Assembly (NCBI RefSeq): GCF_003201595.1
Contig: NZ_QJJS01000001.1
Location: forward strand, 310,001 to 374,000
Origin: Sphaerotilus hippei
GTDB taxonomy: Bacteria; Pseudomonadota; Gammaproteobacteria; Burkholderiales; Burkholderiaceae_C
Direction of reading: 5' to 3'
Length of the DNA: 64,000 nucleotides
Below are positions 53,145 to 61,619 of the stretch, one piece after another. The position numbers and the translations under genes are program-made. The notes under the pieces were generated by a model. The model was not told the DNA's origin. It was given only the letters and a program-made list of their open reading frames with translations, and made no database searches. The first letter of the stretch is position 1; the number at the start of each line of letters is the position of its first letter.

Positions 53145-54107
53145 ATGCAACTTCGATCATTGGTGGCGGCTCTGGCACTTTCCGTGTCGAGTCTGCCCCT
53201 CTGGGCCCAGAGCTACCCTGAACGTGCGGTCAAGCTGCTGGTGCCCTACGCGCCCGGTGGCAGCGCCGACATCGTGGCCCGCCTGATCGCGGATGAATGG
53301 GGCAGGTCGCTGGGCAAGCCGGTGTTCATCGAGAACAAGGCGGGCGCAGGGGGCAACCTGGGCGTGGATGCCGTCGCCAAGTCGATTCCCGACGGTCACA
53401 CCATCGGTCTGCAGACGGTGTCGTTGGCCATCAATCCGGCCCTCACGCCCAGGATGCCCTACGACACGCTGAAGGATCTGGCCCCCATCGGCATGGTGGC
53501 GACTTCGCAGCATGTGCTGGTCGTCCATGACCGGCTGCCCGTCAGCAACCTCAAGGAGCTCCTGGCGCATGCCAGGAGCAAGCCGGGCAAGCTGACCTAC
53601 GGCTCGGCGGGCGGCGGCAGCACCCTGCACATGTCGGCCGAGTTGTTCAAGGCGGTGGGTGGCCTGGCCATGCTTCACATTCCCTACCGCGGAGGCGGCC
53701 AGGCCCTGACGGACACCCTGGCCGGACAGGTGGACATGTCCTTCCCGGTGCTCTCCGCCGCGGCTGGCCATGTCCAGGCCGGAAAGGTCCGTGCGCTGGG
53801 TGTCACGGGCAGCAAGCGCTCGCCGCTGATGCCCGACGTCCCGACGATCGCGGAAGCCGGTTTGCCGGGCTACGCCTTCGAGACCTGGTTCATGGTGTTC
53901 GCTCCGGCGCAAGTTCCCAAGCCCGTGCTGGACAAGCTCAACAGCTCGCTCAACGCCGTCCTGCAATCTCCCGCCATCAAGGAGCGCATGGCCAGGGAAG
54001 GCTTCGACGCCACTTCATCGACTCCGGCACAGGCGCGCGTGCGCCTGGAGTCGGAGATGCCCAGATGGGCCAGGCTCGTCAAGGAGCGTGGCATCACCGC
54101 GGATTGA
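53145..54107 (+). CDS. Bug-family (TctC) periplasmic solute-binding protein
   Basis: Periplasmic binding protein of the tripartite tricarboxylate transporter group, 320 residues from ATG 53145 (GGAGA upstream). The signal peptide is LRSLVAALALSVSSLPLWAQ, cleaved before SYPERAVKLLVPYAPGGSADI, the Bug hallmark. Other family blocks are FIENKAGAGGNLG and YGSAGGGSTLHMSAELFK. These proteins usually bind carboxylates; membrane partners tctA and tctB are not linked here. It is the first gene of a cluster with leuC- and leuD-like genes. Confidence 0.93.
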   Translation: MQLRSLVAALALSVSSLPLWAQSYPERAVKLLVPYAPGGSADIVARLIADEWGRSLGKPVFIENKAGAGGNLGVDAVAKSIPDGHTIGLQTVSLAINPALTPRMPYDTLKDLAPIGMVATSQHVLVVHDRLPVSNLKELLAHARSKPGKLTYGSAGGGSTLHMSAELFKAVGGLAMLHIPYRGGGQALTDTLAGQVDMSFPVLSAAAGHVQAGKVRALGVTGSKRSPLMPDVPTIAEAGLPGYAFETWFMVFAPAQVPKPVLDKLNSSLNAVLQSPAIKERMAREGFDATSSTPAQARVRLESEMPRWARLVKERGITAD

Positions 54108-54194
54108 CATGCACCCGTCCTCTCCTCCTGACCCGCGCAGCGTCGATTGGCCTGCACCGGGATCCCGGCCCCTCACCCCCTTCGGCCCACACGC

Positions 54195-55607
54195 ATGACA
54201 GCCAGAACCCTCTATCGCAAACTGGTGGACAGCCACACCGTGGCGCAGATGGACGAACAGAACGTGCTCCTGTTCTGCGATCTGCACCTGATGAACGAGT
54301 ACACCAGCCCGCAGGCCTTCGCCGGCTTGCACGAAGCCGGACGCGGCGTTCCGGTCCCCGGGCAGAACGTGGCCGTGGTGAGTCACATCATCCCGACGCA
54401 CCCGGGCCGGTTTCGCGTGATCGCCGATCCGGCCTCGGCACTGCAGGCCAGCAATCTCAGGAAGAACTGCGACCACTTCAACATTCCCCTGTTCGACACC
54501 AACGACGCGCTGCAAGGCATTGAGCATGTGGTCGCGCCGGAGCACGGCCTCATCCGTCCGGGCATGGTGGTCATCTGCGGCGACAGCCACACGACCACCT
54601 ACGGTGCGCTCGGTGCACTCGGCTTCGGCATCGGAACCACTGAAGTCGAGCATGTGCTCGCGACCCAGACCCTGGTGTATCGCCTGGCCAGGGACATGCA
54701 CATCCGCGTCGATGGACGACTGCCGATGGGCACGACCGCCAAGGACCTGGTGCTCGCCATCATCGGTCGCATCGGTGCGCAGGGCGCGCGTGGTTTCGTG
54801 GTCGAGTATTCCGGCCCGGCGATCGATGCGCTGTCGGTGGAGGCTCGCTTCACGCTGTGCAACATGACGGTCGAGGCCGGTGCACGCGGCGCGTTGATCG
54901 CCCCGGATCAAGCCGCCATCGACTACGTGATGGCCCATGCGCCGGACCTGCTGGAGCACCGCGACGCCGCCTTGGGTGCCTGGCAGCAGTTGCGCAGCGA
55001 TGAAGGCGCCTTCTTCGAGGTCGAGCATCAGTTCGACGCCTCCCGGATCGCGCCGCATGTCACCTGGGGCACCAGCCCCGATCAGGTGGTCGCCATCGAT
55101 GGTGTCCTGCCGCGTCTGGCGGCACTGGACGCCGGCCCCGTGCGCAGCAGCGCCGAGCGTGCGCTGGCCTACACGCAACTGCAGGAAGGCGCGCGCCTGG
55201 CCGGAACGGCGGTGCAACATGTGTTCATCGGCTCCTGCACCAATGGACGCATCGAAGATCTGCGTGCGGCCGCCAGCGTGGTTCGAGGGCGTCAGGTGGC
55301 CACGGGCGTGCGTGCCATGGTGGTGCCGGGCTCGGGTGCGGTGAAGGCCGCCGCCGAAGCCGAGGGCCTGGCCGACGTGTTCATCAACGCAGGTTTCGAA
55401 TGGCGCAACCCGGGCTGCTCCATGTGTCTGGCGATGAATGACGACGTGCTCGCCGACGGCGTGCGCTGCGCCTCCACCACCAACCGCAATTTCGAGGGCC
55501 GCCAGGGCCGCGGCGCCATCACTCACCTCATGAGCCCCGCGATGGCCGCCGCCGCCGCGGTGACGGGGCGCATCACCGACGCACGCCAACTGGAGATCCT
55601 CCCATGA
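54195..55607 (+). CDS. leuC: LeuC-type aconitase-family large subunit
   Basis: Fe-S hydro-lyase large subunit, 470 residues, same size as LeuC. The [4Fe-4S] ligands are one cysteine in VFIGSCTNGRIEDLRAAA and two in NPGCSMCLAMNDDVL; the substrate region has ICGDSHTTTYGALGALGFGIGTTEVEHVLATQ. It is clearly LeuC-like, but there is no leuB or leuA here and its neighbours are a LysR regulator, a carboxylate-binding protein and a dehalogenase. It may be a paralogue acting on another 2-substituted malate (for example citramalate or dimethylmalate) rather than leucine synthesis. leuD overlaps its stop by 4 bases. Confidence 0.86.
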   Translation: MTARTLYRKLVDSHTVAQMDEQNVLLFCDLHLMNEYTSPQAFAGLHEAGRGVPVPGQNVAVVSHIIPTHPGRFRVIADPASALQASNLRKNCDHFNIPLFDTNDALQGIEHVVAPEHGLIRPGMVVICGDSHTTTYGALGALGFGIGTTEVEHVLATQTLVYRLARDMHIRVDGRLPMGTTAKDLVLAIIGRIGAQGARGFVVEYSGPAIDALSVEARFTLCNMTVEAGARGALIAPDQAAIDYVMAHAPDLLEHRDAALGAWQQLRSDEGAFFEVEHQFDASRIAPHVTWGTSPDQVVAIDGVLPRLAALDAGPVRSSAERALAYTQLQEGARLAGTAVQHVFIGSCTNGRIEDLRAAASVVRGRQVATGVRAMVVPGSGAVKAAAEAEGLADVFINAGFEWRNPGCSMCLAMNDDVLADGVRCASTTNRNFEGRQGRGAITHLMSPAMAAAAAVTGRITDARQLEILP

Positions 55608-56245
55608 GCGATCCGAGCCTCATTCATGTCCATGGCCGTGCCGCGGCCCTGCGCATCGAGAACCTGGACACGGACCAGATCATCCCCAAGCAGTTCCTGC
55701 GCGGCATCGACAAGTCCGGGCTCAAGGACGGCGTCTTCCATGACCTGCGATGCGACGGCGCCGGACAGGTCCGTCCCGACTTCGTGCTCAACCAGCCGGC
55801 CTACGGCGATGCCTCGATCTTGATCGCTGGCAACAACTTCGGCTGCGGCTCCAGCCGTGAGCACGCGGTGTGGGGACTGCAGCAGCTGGGCATCCGTGCC
55901 ATCGTGGCGCCCAGCTTCGGCGAGATCTTCTACTCCAACGCGATGAACAATCGCCTGCTGCTGGTGATGTTGCCGCAGGCCACCGTCTCGCGGTTGATGG
56001 CGGACGCGGACGATCCGACCACCAACCAGGTCCGGATCGACCTGGAGGCCATGTCGCTGCGCAGCGCCACCGTGCAGGCCGGCTTCGAACTGATGCCGCG
56101 CCATCGCAGGATGTTTCTCGAAGGCCTGGACAGCATCGGCCTGTCGCTGACCTTCCAGGCGCAGATCGATGCCTTCGCCCAGGACCACTGGGCCCGCCAG
56201 CCCTGGCTGCGCGACGTGGCGGCCCTCACCAGGAGCCGCCTGTGA
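55604..56245 (+). CDS. leuD: LeuD-type aconitase-family small subunit
   Basis: Swivel domain partner of the large subunit, 213 residues. It contains LDTDQIIPKQFLRGIDKSGL near the start and the family-specific AGNNFGCGSSREHAVWGLQQ with the substrate-binding serine/arginine, then IVAPSFGEIFYSNAMNNRLL. It overlaps the large-subunit stop (ATGA) and overlaps the next gene by 4 bases (GTGA), so three genes are translationally coupled. The pair's substrate is uncertain, as stated for the large subunit. Confidence 0.88.
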   Translation: MSDPSLIHVHGRAAALRIENLDTDQIIPKQFLRGIDKSGLKDGVFHDLRCDGAGQVRPDFVLNQPAYGDASILIAGNNFGCGSSREHAVWGLQQLGIRAIVAPSFGEIFYSNAMNNRLLLVMLPQATVSRLMADADDPTTNQVRIDLEAMSLRSATVQAGFELMPRHRRMFLEGLDSIGLSLTFQAQIDAFAQDHWARQPWLRDVAALTRSRL

Positions 56246-57174
56246 CCGACCCGCGAGCCCGTGGCCCGGCGAGCGAGGCCATGGAGGATCTGTTCCCCGG
56301 ATTCAGCACGCAGGACCTCACCACCGAGCCCGGCGTGCACATCCGCGTGCGCACCGGCGGGCGGGGCGCTCCGCTGCTGCTGCTGCACGGCCATCCGCAG
56401 ACCCACGCCATCTGGCACAAGGTGGCGCCGGCGCTGGCGGCGCACTTCACGCTGGTGCTCGCCGACCTGCGGGGCTATGGCGACTCGGCCAGGCCGGCCG
56501 GCGATGCCGGACACCTGGCCCACAGCAAGCGCACGATGGCGCGCGACATGCTGCACGTGATGCGGTCGCTGGGCCATGAGCGCTTCAGCGTGCTGGCGCA
56601 TGACCGTGGTGCCCGCGTGGCCCACCGGCTGGCGCTGGACCATGCCGCCGCAGTGCGCCGTCTGGTGCTGCTCGACATCGCGCCCACGCTGGCGATGTAC
56701 GAGCAGACCGGCGAGGCCTTCGCGCGGGCCTACTGGCACTGGTTCTTCCTGATCCAGCCGGCACCGCTGCCCGAGCGGCTGATCGCCGCCGATCCCGCCG
56801 CCTATGTGCGTGACGTGATGGGCCGCCGCAGCGCGGGCCTGGCGCCCTTCGACCCGCGTGCGCTGGCCGAGTACCAGCGCACGCTGGCGCTGCCGGGCAC
56901 CGCCCACGGCATCTGCGAGGACTACCGCGCTTCGGCCGGCATCGACCTGGAGCACGACCGCACCGACCGCGACCGCGGCGTGCGCCTGGCGGCGCCGCTG
57001 CTGGCGCTGTGGGGCCGCGACGGCGTGGTGCACCGCTGCTTCCAGCCGCTGGCCGAGTGGCGGCGGGTGGCCGACGACGTGCGCGGCGAGGCCTTGCCCT
57101 GCGGCCACTACATCGCCGAGGAAGCGCCCGACGTGCTGCTGCAGGCGGCGCTGCCCTTCCTCACCGCCGCCTGA
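56242..57174 (+). CDS. Haloacetate (fluoroacetate) dehalogenase-type alpha/beta hydrolase
   Basis: 310-residue alpha/beta hydrolase from GTG 56242 (ATG 56281 is an alternative). Against remembered Rhodopseudomonas fluoroacetate dehalogenase numbering, a constant offset of 11 aligns nucleophile D121 and carboxylate-binding R122 and R125 (HDRGARVAHRLALDH), acid D145 (VLLDIAP) and halide-pocket H166-W167 (YWHWFFL). The base H289 (PCGHYIAEEAP) and probably Y228 (CEDYRASAG) also fit with a 2-residue gap. The full pocket suggests real haloacetate hydrolysis, although epoxide hydrolases share the fold. It is translationally coupled to leuD. Confidence 0.82.
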   Translation: MTDPRARGPASEAMEDLFPGFSTQDLTTEPGVHIRVRTGGRGAPLLLLHGHPQTHAIWHKVAPALAAHFTLVLADLRGYGDSARPAGDAGHLAHSKRTMARDMLHVMRSLGHERFSVLAHDRGARVAHRLALDHAAAVRRLVLLDIAPTLAMYEQTGEAFARAYWHWFFLIQPAPLPERLIAADPAAYVRDVMGRRSAGLAPFDPRALAEYQRTLALPGTAHGICEDYRASAGIDLEHDRTDRDRGVRLAAPLLALWGRDGVVHRCFQPLAEWRRVADDVRGEALPCGHYIAEEAPDVLLQAALPFLTAA

Positions 57175-57213
57175 TCACCGGCCCGCATTGCCTCGTGCAC
57201 GGCACCGCGACGC

Positions 57214-57861
57214 TCAGGCCTCGATCAGTCCCCAGCGCAGTGCCAGCAGCGTCAGCTCGGCCTGGTTGGAGGCGGCCAGCTTCTGCTTGACGTGGTAGAG
57301 GTGGGTGCCGATGGTGCTGGCCGACAGCTTGAGCGCCTGCGCGATCTCCTGGACCGAGCGGCCCCGGGCCAGCTGCACGAAGACCTCGAACTCGCGCGCG
57401 GACAGCGCGTCGACGGGGTTGCTGCCGCCGTCGAGCGCGGCCAGCGCCAGCTGCTGGGCGGTGGCCGCGTCGAGGTAGCGGCGCCCGGCGCCGACGCAGC
57501 GCACCGCCTGCGGCAGCGCATCGGGCGCGCTGCCCTTGGAGAGGAAACCCAGCGCGCCGGCGTCGAGCGCGCGCCGGGCGTGGGCGCTGTCGTCGTGGGC
57601 TGACAGCACCAGCACCTTCAGCTGGGGCTCGCGCGAGCGCAGCCGGCGCAGGGCCTCGAGCCCGCCCATGCCGGGCATCGACAGGTCGAGCACGACGACG
57701 TCCGGCCGGGCGGTGGCCAGCAGCGTCAGGGCTTGCTCGCCGCTGTCGGCCTCGGCCACGACGCTCAGGTCCGGGCTGGCGCCCAGCAGCATGCAGAACC
57801 CCATGCGCACCAGCGTGTGGTCGTCGACCAGCATGATGCGCAGCGGCGCGTGTTCCGTCAT
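57214..57861 (-). CDS. NarL/LuxR-type response regulator
   Basis: Two-component response regulator, 215 residues from ATG 57861. The receiver domain has the acidic pair in MLVDDHTLVRMG, phospho-acceptor aspartate in DVVVLDLSMPGMGG near residue 56 and the lysine in LGFLSKGSAP. The C-terminal LuxR helix-turn-helix is LSAREFEVFVQLARGRSVQEIAQALKLSASTIGTHLYHVKQKL. It overlaps the kinase gene by 4 bases. Its location beside the pqq operon suggests control of PQQ or PQQ-dependent alcohol oxidation, as with ExaDE-type systems (inference). Confidence 0.93.
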   Translation of the reverse strand: MTEHAPLRIMLVDDHTLVRMGFCMLLGASPDLSVVAEADSGEQALTLLATARPDVVVLDLSMPGMGGLEALRRLRSREPQLKVLVLSAHDDSAHARRALDAGALGFLSKGSAPDALPQAVRCVGAGRRYLDAATAQQLALAALDGGSNPVDALSAREFEVFVQLARGRSVQEIAQALKLSASTIGTHLYHVKQKLAASNQAELTLLALRWGLIEA

Positions 57862-59300
57862 CCGAGGCCCTCCGGGGGTGATGGTGTCAGCGGCAGTGTG
57901 GCACGCAGGCGGGTGCCGGGCCGGCCATCCGCGCCGGCGGTGTCGTCCCGCGCCGCCAGTTCCAGCTCGCCGCCGAGCGCCTGCACCCGCTCCAGCAGGC
58001 CGCGCAGGCCGTGGCGGCCCCGGGTCTGCGCATCGGCGGGCAGGCCGATGCCGTCGTCCTCGAGCTGCAGCGTGGCCCGGTCGGCGTGGCCGTGCAGGGC
58101 CAGCGCCAGGTGCCGGGCGCCGCTGTGGCGCAGCGCATTGGTCAGGCCTTCCTGGGCGACGGCGTAGAGCGTGCGGGCGACGTCGCGGGGCAGCGCGCGG
58201 GCCAGCGCATCCCGGTCGGCCGGCGCCTGCCATTCGAGCGTGATGCCGGGGTGGCTGGCCCGGGTCCGGTCGACCAGCCCCGTCAGCGCGTCGGGCAGGC
58301 CGAGCTCGTCGAGCGCGGGCGGGCTCAGGCGCGGGATCAGCCCGTGCATCGCGTCATAGAGCCGGGCGGCCTCGTCGCCGATCAGCCGGGCCGCCTGCGC
58401 GCCGCTGTCGTCGTGCTGCCGGTCCAGGCGCTGCTGCAGCCCCCGCGCCAGGCTGCGGATGGCGGTCACCGACTGGGCGAACTCGTCGTGCAGCTCCCGG
58501 GCGATGGCGCGGCGCTCGGCGTCGGTGTGGGCCTCGAGCCGGCGCATGAACTCGCGGTGCTCCGACAGCCTGCGCTCGGCCTCGAAGGCGCGCAGGCGGG
58601 CGTCGAGCTGCTCCTCGATCGCCGCGGCCAGGCGGTTGACCTCCCGTCCGATCAGGCTGGCTTCCTTGCCGGGCAGGGCGGGCAGGCGCACGTGGTAGTC
58701 GCCCTCGCGCAGCCGGCTCAGGCCGGTGACGATGGTCGGCCAGGGCCGCAGGGCCCGCCCGACCAGCCAGAACACGCCCAGGTGCAGCAGCACCAGCGCG
58801 CCCGCGCCCAGCAGCGCCAGGCGCTGCAGCTCGTCCCAGCCGTCGAGGATGGCCCGCGAAGGATCGGCCTCGACCGTCAGCCGCCCGCCCGGCAGGTCGA
58901 TCACCTGGCGCTGCGGCAGCGGTGCCACCAGCGTGCTGTACCAGGCCGGCGCTTCGCGGCCCTGCTTGTAGATCGAGGGCGGCGAGCGGAACAGCACCTC
59001 GCCCGTGTCGCTCTCGAGCGTGATGTCGTTGGCGCGCACCCGGCCGAGCTGCTCGAGGAACTGGCCCATCGCTCCCGGCCCGGCGCGGGTGTAGACCCAG
59101 GTGACCCGCTGCAGCAGCTGGCTGGCGACCCGGTTGGCCGCGACGATCTCCTCGTGCACGCTGCGGCGCGTGCTGTCGATCTGCAGCGCCACCAGCACGG
59201 CCACGAACACGCCCGTCAGCAGGGCGACGAGCGTGTGGATCTGCAGGCGCAGGCCCCAGCGCGGGGGGCGTGCGGGCAGCGTGTCGGTCGGCGTGGACAT
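57858..59300 (-). CDS. Sensor histidine kinase (NarX/UhpB-type)
   Basis: Membrane sensor kinase, 480 residues from ATG 59300. The first membrane helix is LQIHTLVALLTGVFVAVLVALQ, then a periplasmic sensor of about 125 residues, then the second helix LALLGAGALVLLHLGVFWLVG and a HAMP domain. The phospho-acceptor histidine is in ERRAIARELHDEFAQSVTAI (HisKA_3) and the ATP-binding domain has LTNALRHSGARHL, DDGIGLPADA and GRHGLRGLLERV. It pairs with the response regulator by gene overlap and is divergent from pqqA (198 bases between starts). Confidence 0.93.
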   Translation of the reverse strand: MSTPTDTLPARPPRWGLRLQIHTLVALLTGVFVAVLVALQIDSTRRSVHEEIVAANRVASQLLQRVTWVYTRAGPGAMGQFLEQLGRVRANDITLESDTGEVLFRSPPSIYKQGREAPAWYSTLVAPLPQRQVIDLPGGRLTVEADPSRAILDGWDELQRLALLGAGALVLLHLGVFWLVGRALRPWPTIVTGLSRLREGDYHVRLPALPGKEASLIGREVNRLAAAIEEQLDARLRAFEAERRLSEHREFMRRLEAHTDAERRAIARELHDEFAQSVTAIRSLARGLQQRLDRQHDDSGAQAARLIGDEAARLYDAMHGLIPRLSPPALDELGLPDALTGLVDRTRASHPGITLEWQAPADRDALARALPRDVARTLYAVAQEGLTNALRHSGARHLALALHGHADRATLQLEDDGIGLPADAQTRGRHGLRGLLERVQALGGELELAARDDTAGADGRPGTRLRATLPLTPSPPEGLG

Positions 59301-59363
59301 GGTCGCGATTGTCGGCCGGCCCGTCGACGCTGCCGCGGGCCCGGGGGCCGGCCGGTCCCGCAT

Positions 59364-59391
59364 TCATGAAAATCATGAGCGCCGATTCATG
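59364..59391. promoter_or_regulatory. Clustered TCATGA motifs between the kinase gene and pqqA
   Basis: Two identical palindromic hexamers TCATGA (59364-59369 and 59373-59378) separated by AAA, and a third TCATG at 59387. They lie in the divergent region and may be sites for the NarL-type regulator encoded next door. Confidence 0.42.
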
Positions 59392-59429
59392 CGGGTGACG
59401 AGGACGGCGCAGGCCGTGCCGCCGACACT

Positions 59430-59469
59430 GGAATCGATGCAGCGCCAAGCCCGGTGCCGCATCGATTCC
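59430..59469 (+). repeat. Long perfect hairpin in the pqqA leader
   Basis: GGAATCGATGC (59430-59440) and GCATCGATTCC (59459-59469) are perfect 11-base complements. Inside, GCGCC can pair with GGTGC (one G-U), leaving a 6-base loop and one A-C mismatch. It ends 28 bases before the pqqA ATG. Confidence 0.75.
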
Positions 59470-59497
59470 ATCCACCGCCTGTTCAGGAGACGACACC

Positions 59498-59572
59498 ATG
59501 ACCTGGGAAACCCCCGCTGCCTGCGATTTCCGTTTCGGTTTCGAGATCACGATGTACGTGGCCGCTCGCTGA
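59498..59572 (+). CDS. pqqA: PQQ precursor peptide PqqA
   Basis: 24-residue ribosomal precursor of pyrroloquinoline quinone, MTWETPAACDFRFGFEITMY followed by VAAR. The cross-linked pair E16 and Y20 in the invariant ExxxY motif is present. AGGAGA lies 8 bases upstream of the ATG as Shine-Dalgarno. It is the first gene of pqqABCDE; a long hairpin in its leader may protect the high-level pqqA message or regulate it. Confidence 0.96.
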   Translation: MTWETPAACDFRFGFEITMYVAAR

Positions 59573-59605
59573 GCGACCCGGACCTCGCCGAACCTCTGGC
59601 CTGAC

Positions 59606-60535
59606 ATGCCGGGCTCCTCCATGACCCTGCGGGTGCTCGGTTCGGGCGCCGGCGGTGGCTTTCCGCAGTGGAACTGCAACTGCGTCCAGTGCACCGCCGT
59701 GCGCGCCGGCTCGCCCCATCACCGGGCCCGCACCCAGTCGTCGATCGCCGTGGGCGGCCCCGACGACTGGCTGCTGGTCAATGCCTCCCCCGACATCCTG
59801 ACCCAGCTGCAGCGCAGCCCGGCGCTGCAGCCGGCACGGGCCGTGCGAGACACCGGCATCGCCGCCGTGCTGCTGTGCGATGGCCAGATCGACCACAGCA
59901 CCGGCCTGTACATGCTGCGCGAGCGTGGCACGCCGCTGCCGCTGTGGACCACCCGGCCGGCCTTCGAGGACCTGAGCCAGGGCAACCCGATCCTGCGCGT
60001 GCTGTCGCACTACTGCGGCGTCGACTGGAACGAGCTGCCGATCGATGGCACCTCGTTCAGCGTGCCCGGGGTCGCCGGCCTGCGCCTGACGGCGATGCCG
60101 CTCGACAGCAAGCCCGCGCCCTACTCGCCGCACCGCGAACGGCCGGTGCCCGGTGACAACATCGGCCTGGTGTTCGAGAACCTGCGCACCGGCGGGCGGG
60201 TCTTCTACGCGCCCGGCCTGGGCGAGATCAGCCCGCTGGTCTGGGAGACGCTGGGCACGGTCGATGCCGTGATGGTCGACGGCACCTTCTGGACCGACGA
60301 CGAGATGATCCGCCTGGGCTTCTCGAAGAAGACCGCCCGCGACATCGGCCACCTGCCGCAGTCCGGCCCCGGCGGCATGCTCGACTGGCTCGCCCGCCTG
60401 CCCGCGAGCACCCGCAAGCTGCTCATCCACATCAACAACACCAATCCGATTCTCGACGAGTCGTCGCCCGAGCGGCGCGCGGTCGAGGCCGCGGGCGTCG
60501 AGGTGACGTTCGACGGACTGGAACTCACGTTCTGA
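59606..60535 (+). CDS. pqqB: PQQ biosynthesis protein PqqB
   Basis: MBL-fold protein, proposed hydroxylase of the PQQ intermediate, 309 residues. It begins at ATG 59606 or more likely ATG 59621 ([21 protein letters not shown]). The paired cysteines of the conserved NCNCVQC segment bind a structural zinc. The MBL ligand region appears as [16 protein letters not shown], a PqqB-specific variant. It lies 33 bases after pqqA. Confidence 0.95.
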   Translation: MPGSSMTLRVLGSGAGGGFPQWNCNCVQCTAVRAGSPHHRARTQSSIAVGGPDDWLLVNASPDILTQLQRSPALQPARAVRDTGIAAVLLCDGQIDHSTGLYMLRERGTPLPLWTTRPAFEDLSQGNPILRVLSHYCGVDWNELPIDGTSFSVPGVAGLRLTAMPLDSKPAPYSPHRERPVPGDNIGLVFENLRTGGRVFYAPGLGEISPLVWETLGTVDAVMVDGTFWTDDEMIRLGFSKKTARDIGHLPQSGPGGMLDWLARLPASTRKLLIHINNTNPILDESSPERRAVEAAGVEVTFDGLELTF

Positions 60536-60543
60536 GCCTGCCC

Positions 60544-61323
60544 ATGAGCACCGCCACCGGCAACCGCTTCGGTACCCCGTTCAACGCGCCCGCCACCTTC
60601 CGTGCCCGCGAGCCCGACGCCCCGGCCTGGGACCGCGTCGCCTTCGAGGCGCAGCTGCGCGAGCAGGGCAGGAGCTATCACATCCACCACCCGTTCAACG
60701 TCATGCTGAACACGGGCCGCGCCACGCCCGAGCAGATCCGCGGCTGGGTGGCCAACCGCTTCTACTACCAGATCGCCATTCCGGTGAAGGACGCGGCGGT
60801 GCTGGCCAACTGCCCGGACCGCGAGGTGCGGCGCGAGTGGATCCAGCGCCTCCTCGACCACGACGGCTTCGAGATCGGCGGGGTGAAGGACGAAGGGGGC
60901 ATCGAGGCCTGGATCCGCCTCGGCCAAGCCGTGGGCCTGGGCCGCGAGGAGATCACCGACCTGCGCCACGTGATCCCGGCGGTGCGCTTCGCGGTCGATG
61001 CCTACGTGAACTTCGCGCGCCACGCGCCGTGGCAGGAGGCGGTGTGCTCGTCGCTGACCGAGCTGTTCGCGCCCGAGATCCACAAGCAGCGCCTGGCCAC
61101 CTGGCCCGAGCACTACGGCTGGATCGAGCCGACCGGGCTGCAGTACTTCCGCAACCGCGTCAGCCAGGCGCGACGTGACGTCGAGCAGGGGCTGGCGGTC
61201 ACGCTCGGCCATTTCCGCAGCCGCGACCAGCAGGAGCGGGCGCTGGAGATCCTGCGCTTCAAGCTCGACATCCTCTGGGCGATGAACGACGCGATGGCGC
61301 AGCGCTACGGGGTGGCGGCATGA
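60544..61323 (+). CDS. pqqC: Pyrroloquinoline-quinone synthase PqqC
   Basis: Cofactor-free oxidase that closes the last ring of PQQ, 259 residues. Family landmarks are [32 protein letters not shown] in part, [31 protein letters not shown] and the C-terminal [19 protein letters not shown]. The active-site histidines and tyrosines of these blocks are present. Its TGA overlaps the pqqD start by 4 bases. Confidence 0.97.
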   Translation: MSTATGNRFGTPFNAPATFRAREPDAPAWDRVAFEAQLREQGRSYHIHHPFNVMLNTGRATPEQIRGWVANRFYYQIAIPVKDAAVLANCPDREVRREWIQRLLDHDGFEIGGVKDEGGIEAWIRLGQAVGLGREEITDLRHVIPAVRFAVDAYVNFARHAPWQEAVCSSLTELFAPEIHKQRLATWPEHYGWIEPTGLQYFRNRVSQARRDVEQGLAVTLGHFRSRDQQERALEILRFKLDILWAMNDAMAQRYGVAA

Positions 61324-61619
61324 CGACGCCGACCTCCGCGCCCGACACCCGGCTGCCCGACACGACGACCCCGCGCCTCGGCCGCGGTTTCCGCCTGCAG
61401 TGGGAAGCGGCGCAGGGCAACCACGTGCTGCTCTACCCCGAGGGCATGGTCAAGCTCAACCGCAGCGCGGGCGAGATCCTGACCCGCTGCACTGGCGAGG
61501 CGGCGCTGCCGCAGTTGGTCGCCGATCTCGAGGCGGCCTTCGGTGCCCCCGACCTGCGTGGTGACGTCGAACGTTTCCTCGCCCTGGCCCGCCAGCAGCG
61601 CTGGGTGGACTGGGCATGA
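61320..61619 (+). CDS. pqqD: PQQ peptide chaperone PqqD
   Basis: 99-residue RiPP recognition element that presents PqqA to PqqE. The winged-helix core is seen as [34 protein letters not shown] with VLLYPEG and [13 protein letters not shown] family motifs, then a helical end. The N-terminal 18 residues are Thr/Pro-rich. It overlaps both neighbours by 4 bases, consistent with strict co-translation. Confidence 0.95.
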   Translation: MTTPTSAPDTRLPDTTTPRLGRGFRLQWEAAQGNHVLLYPEGMVKLNRSAGEILTRCTGEAALPQLVADLEAAFGAPDLRGDVERFLALARQQRWVDWA

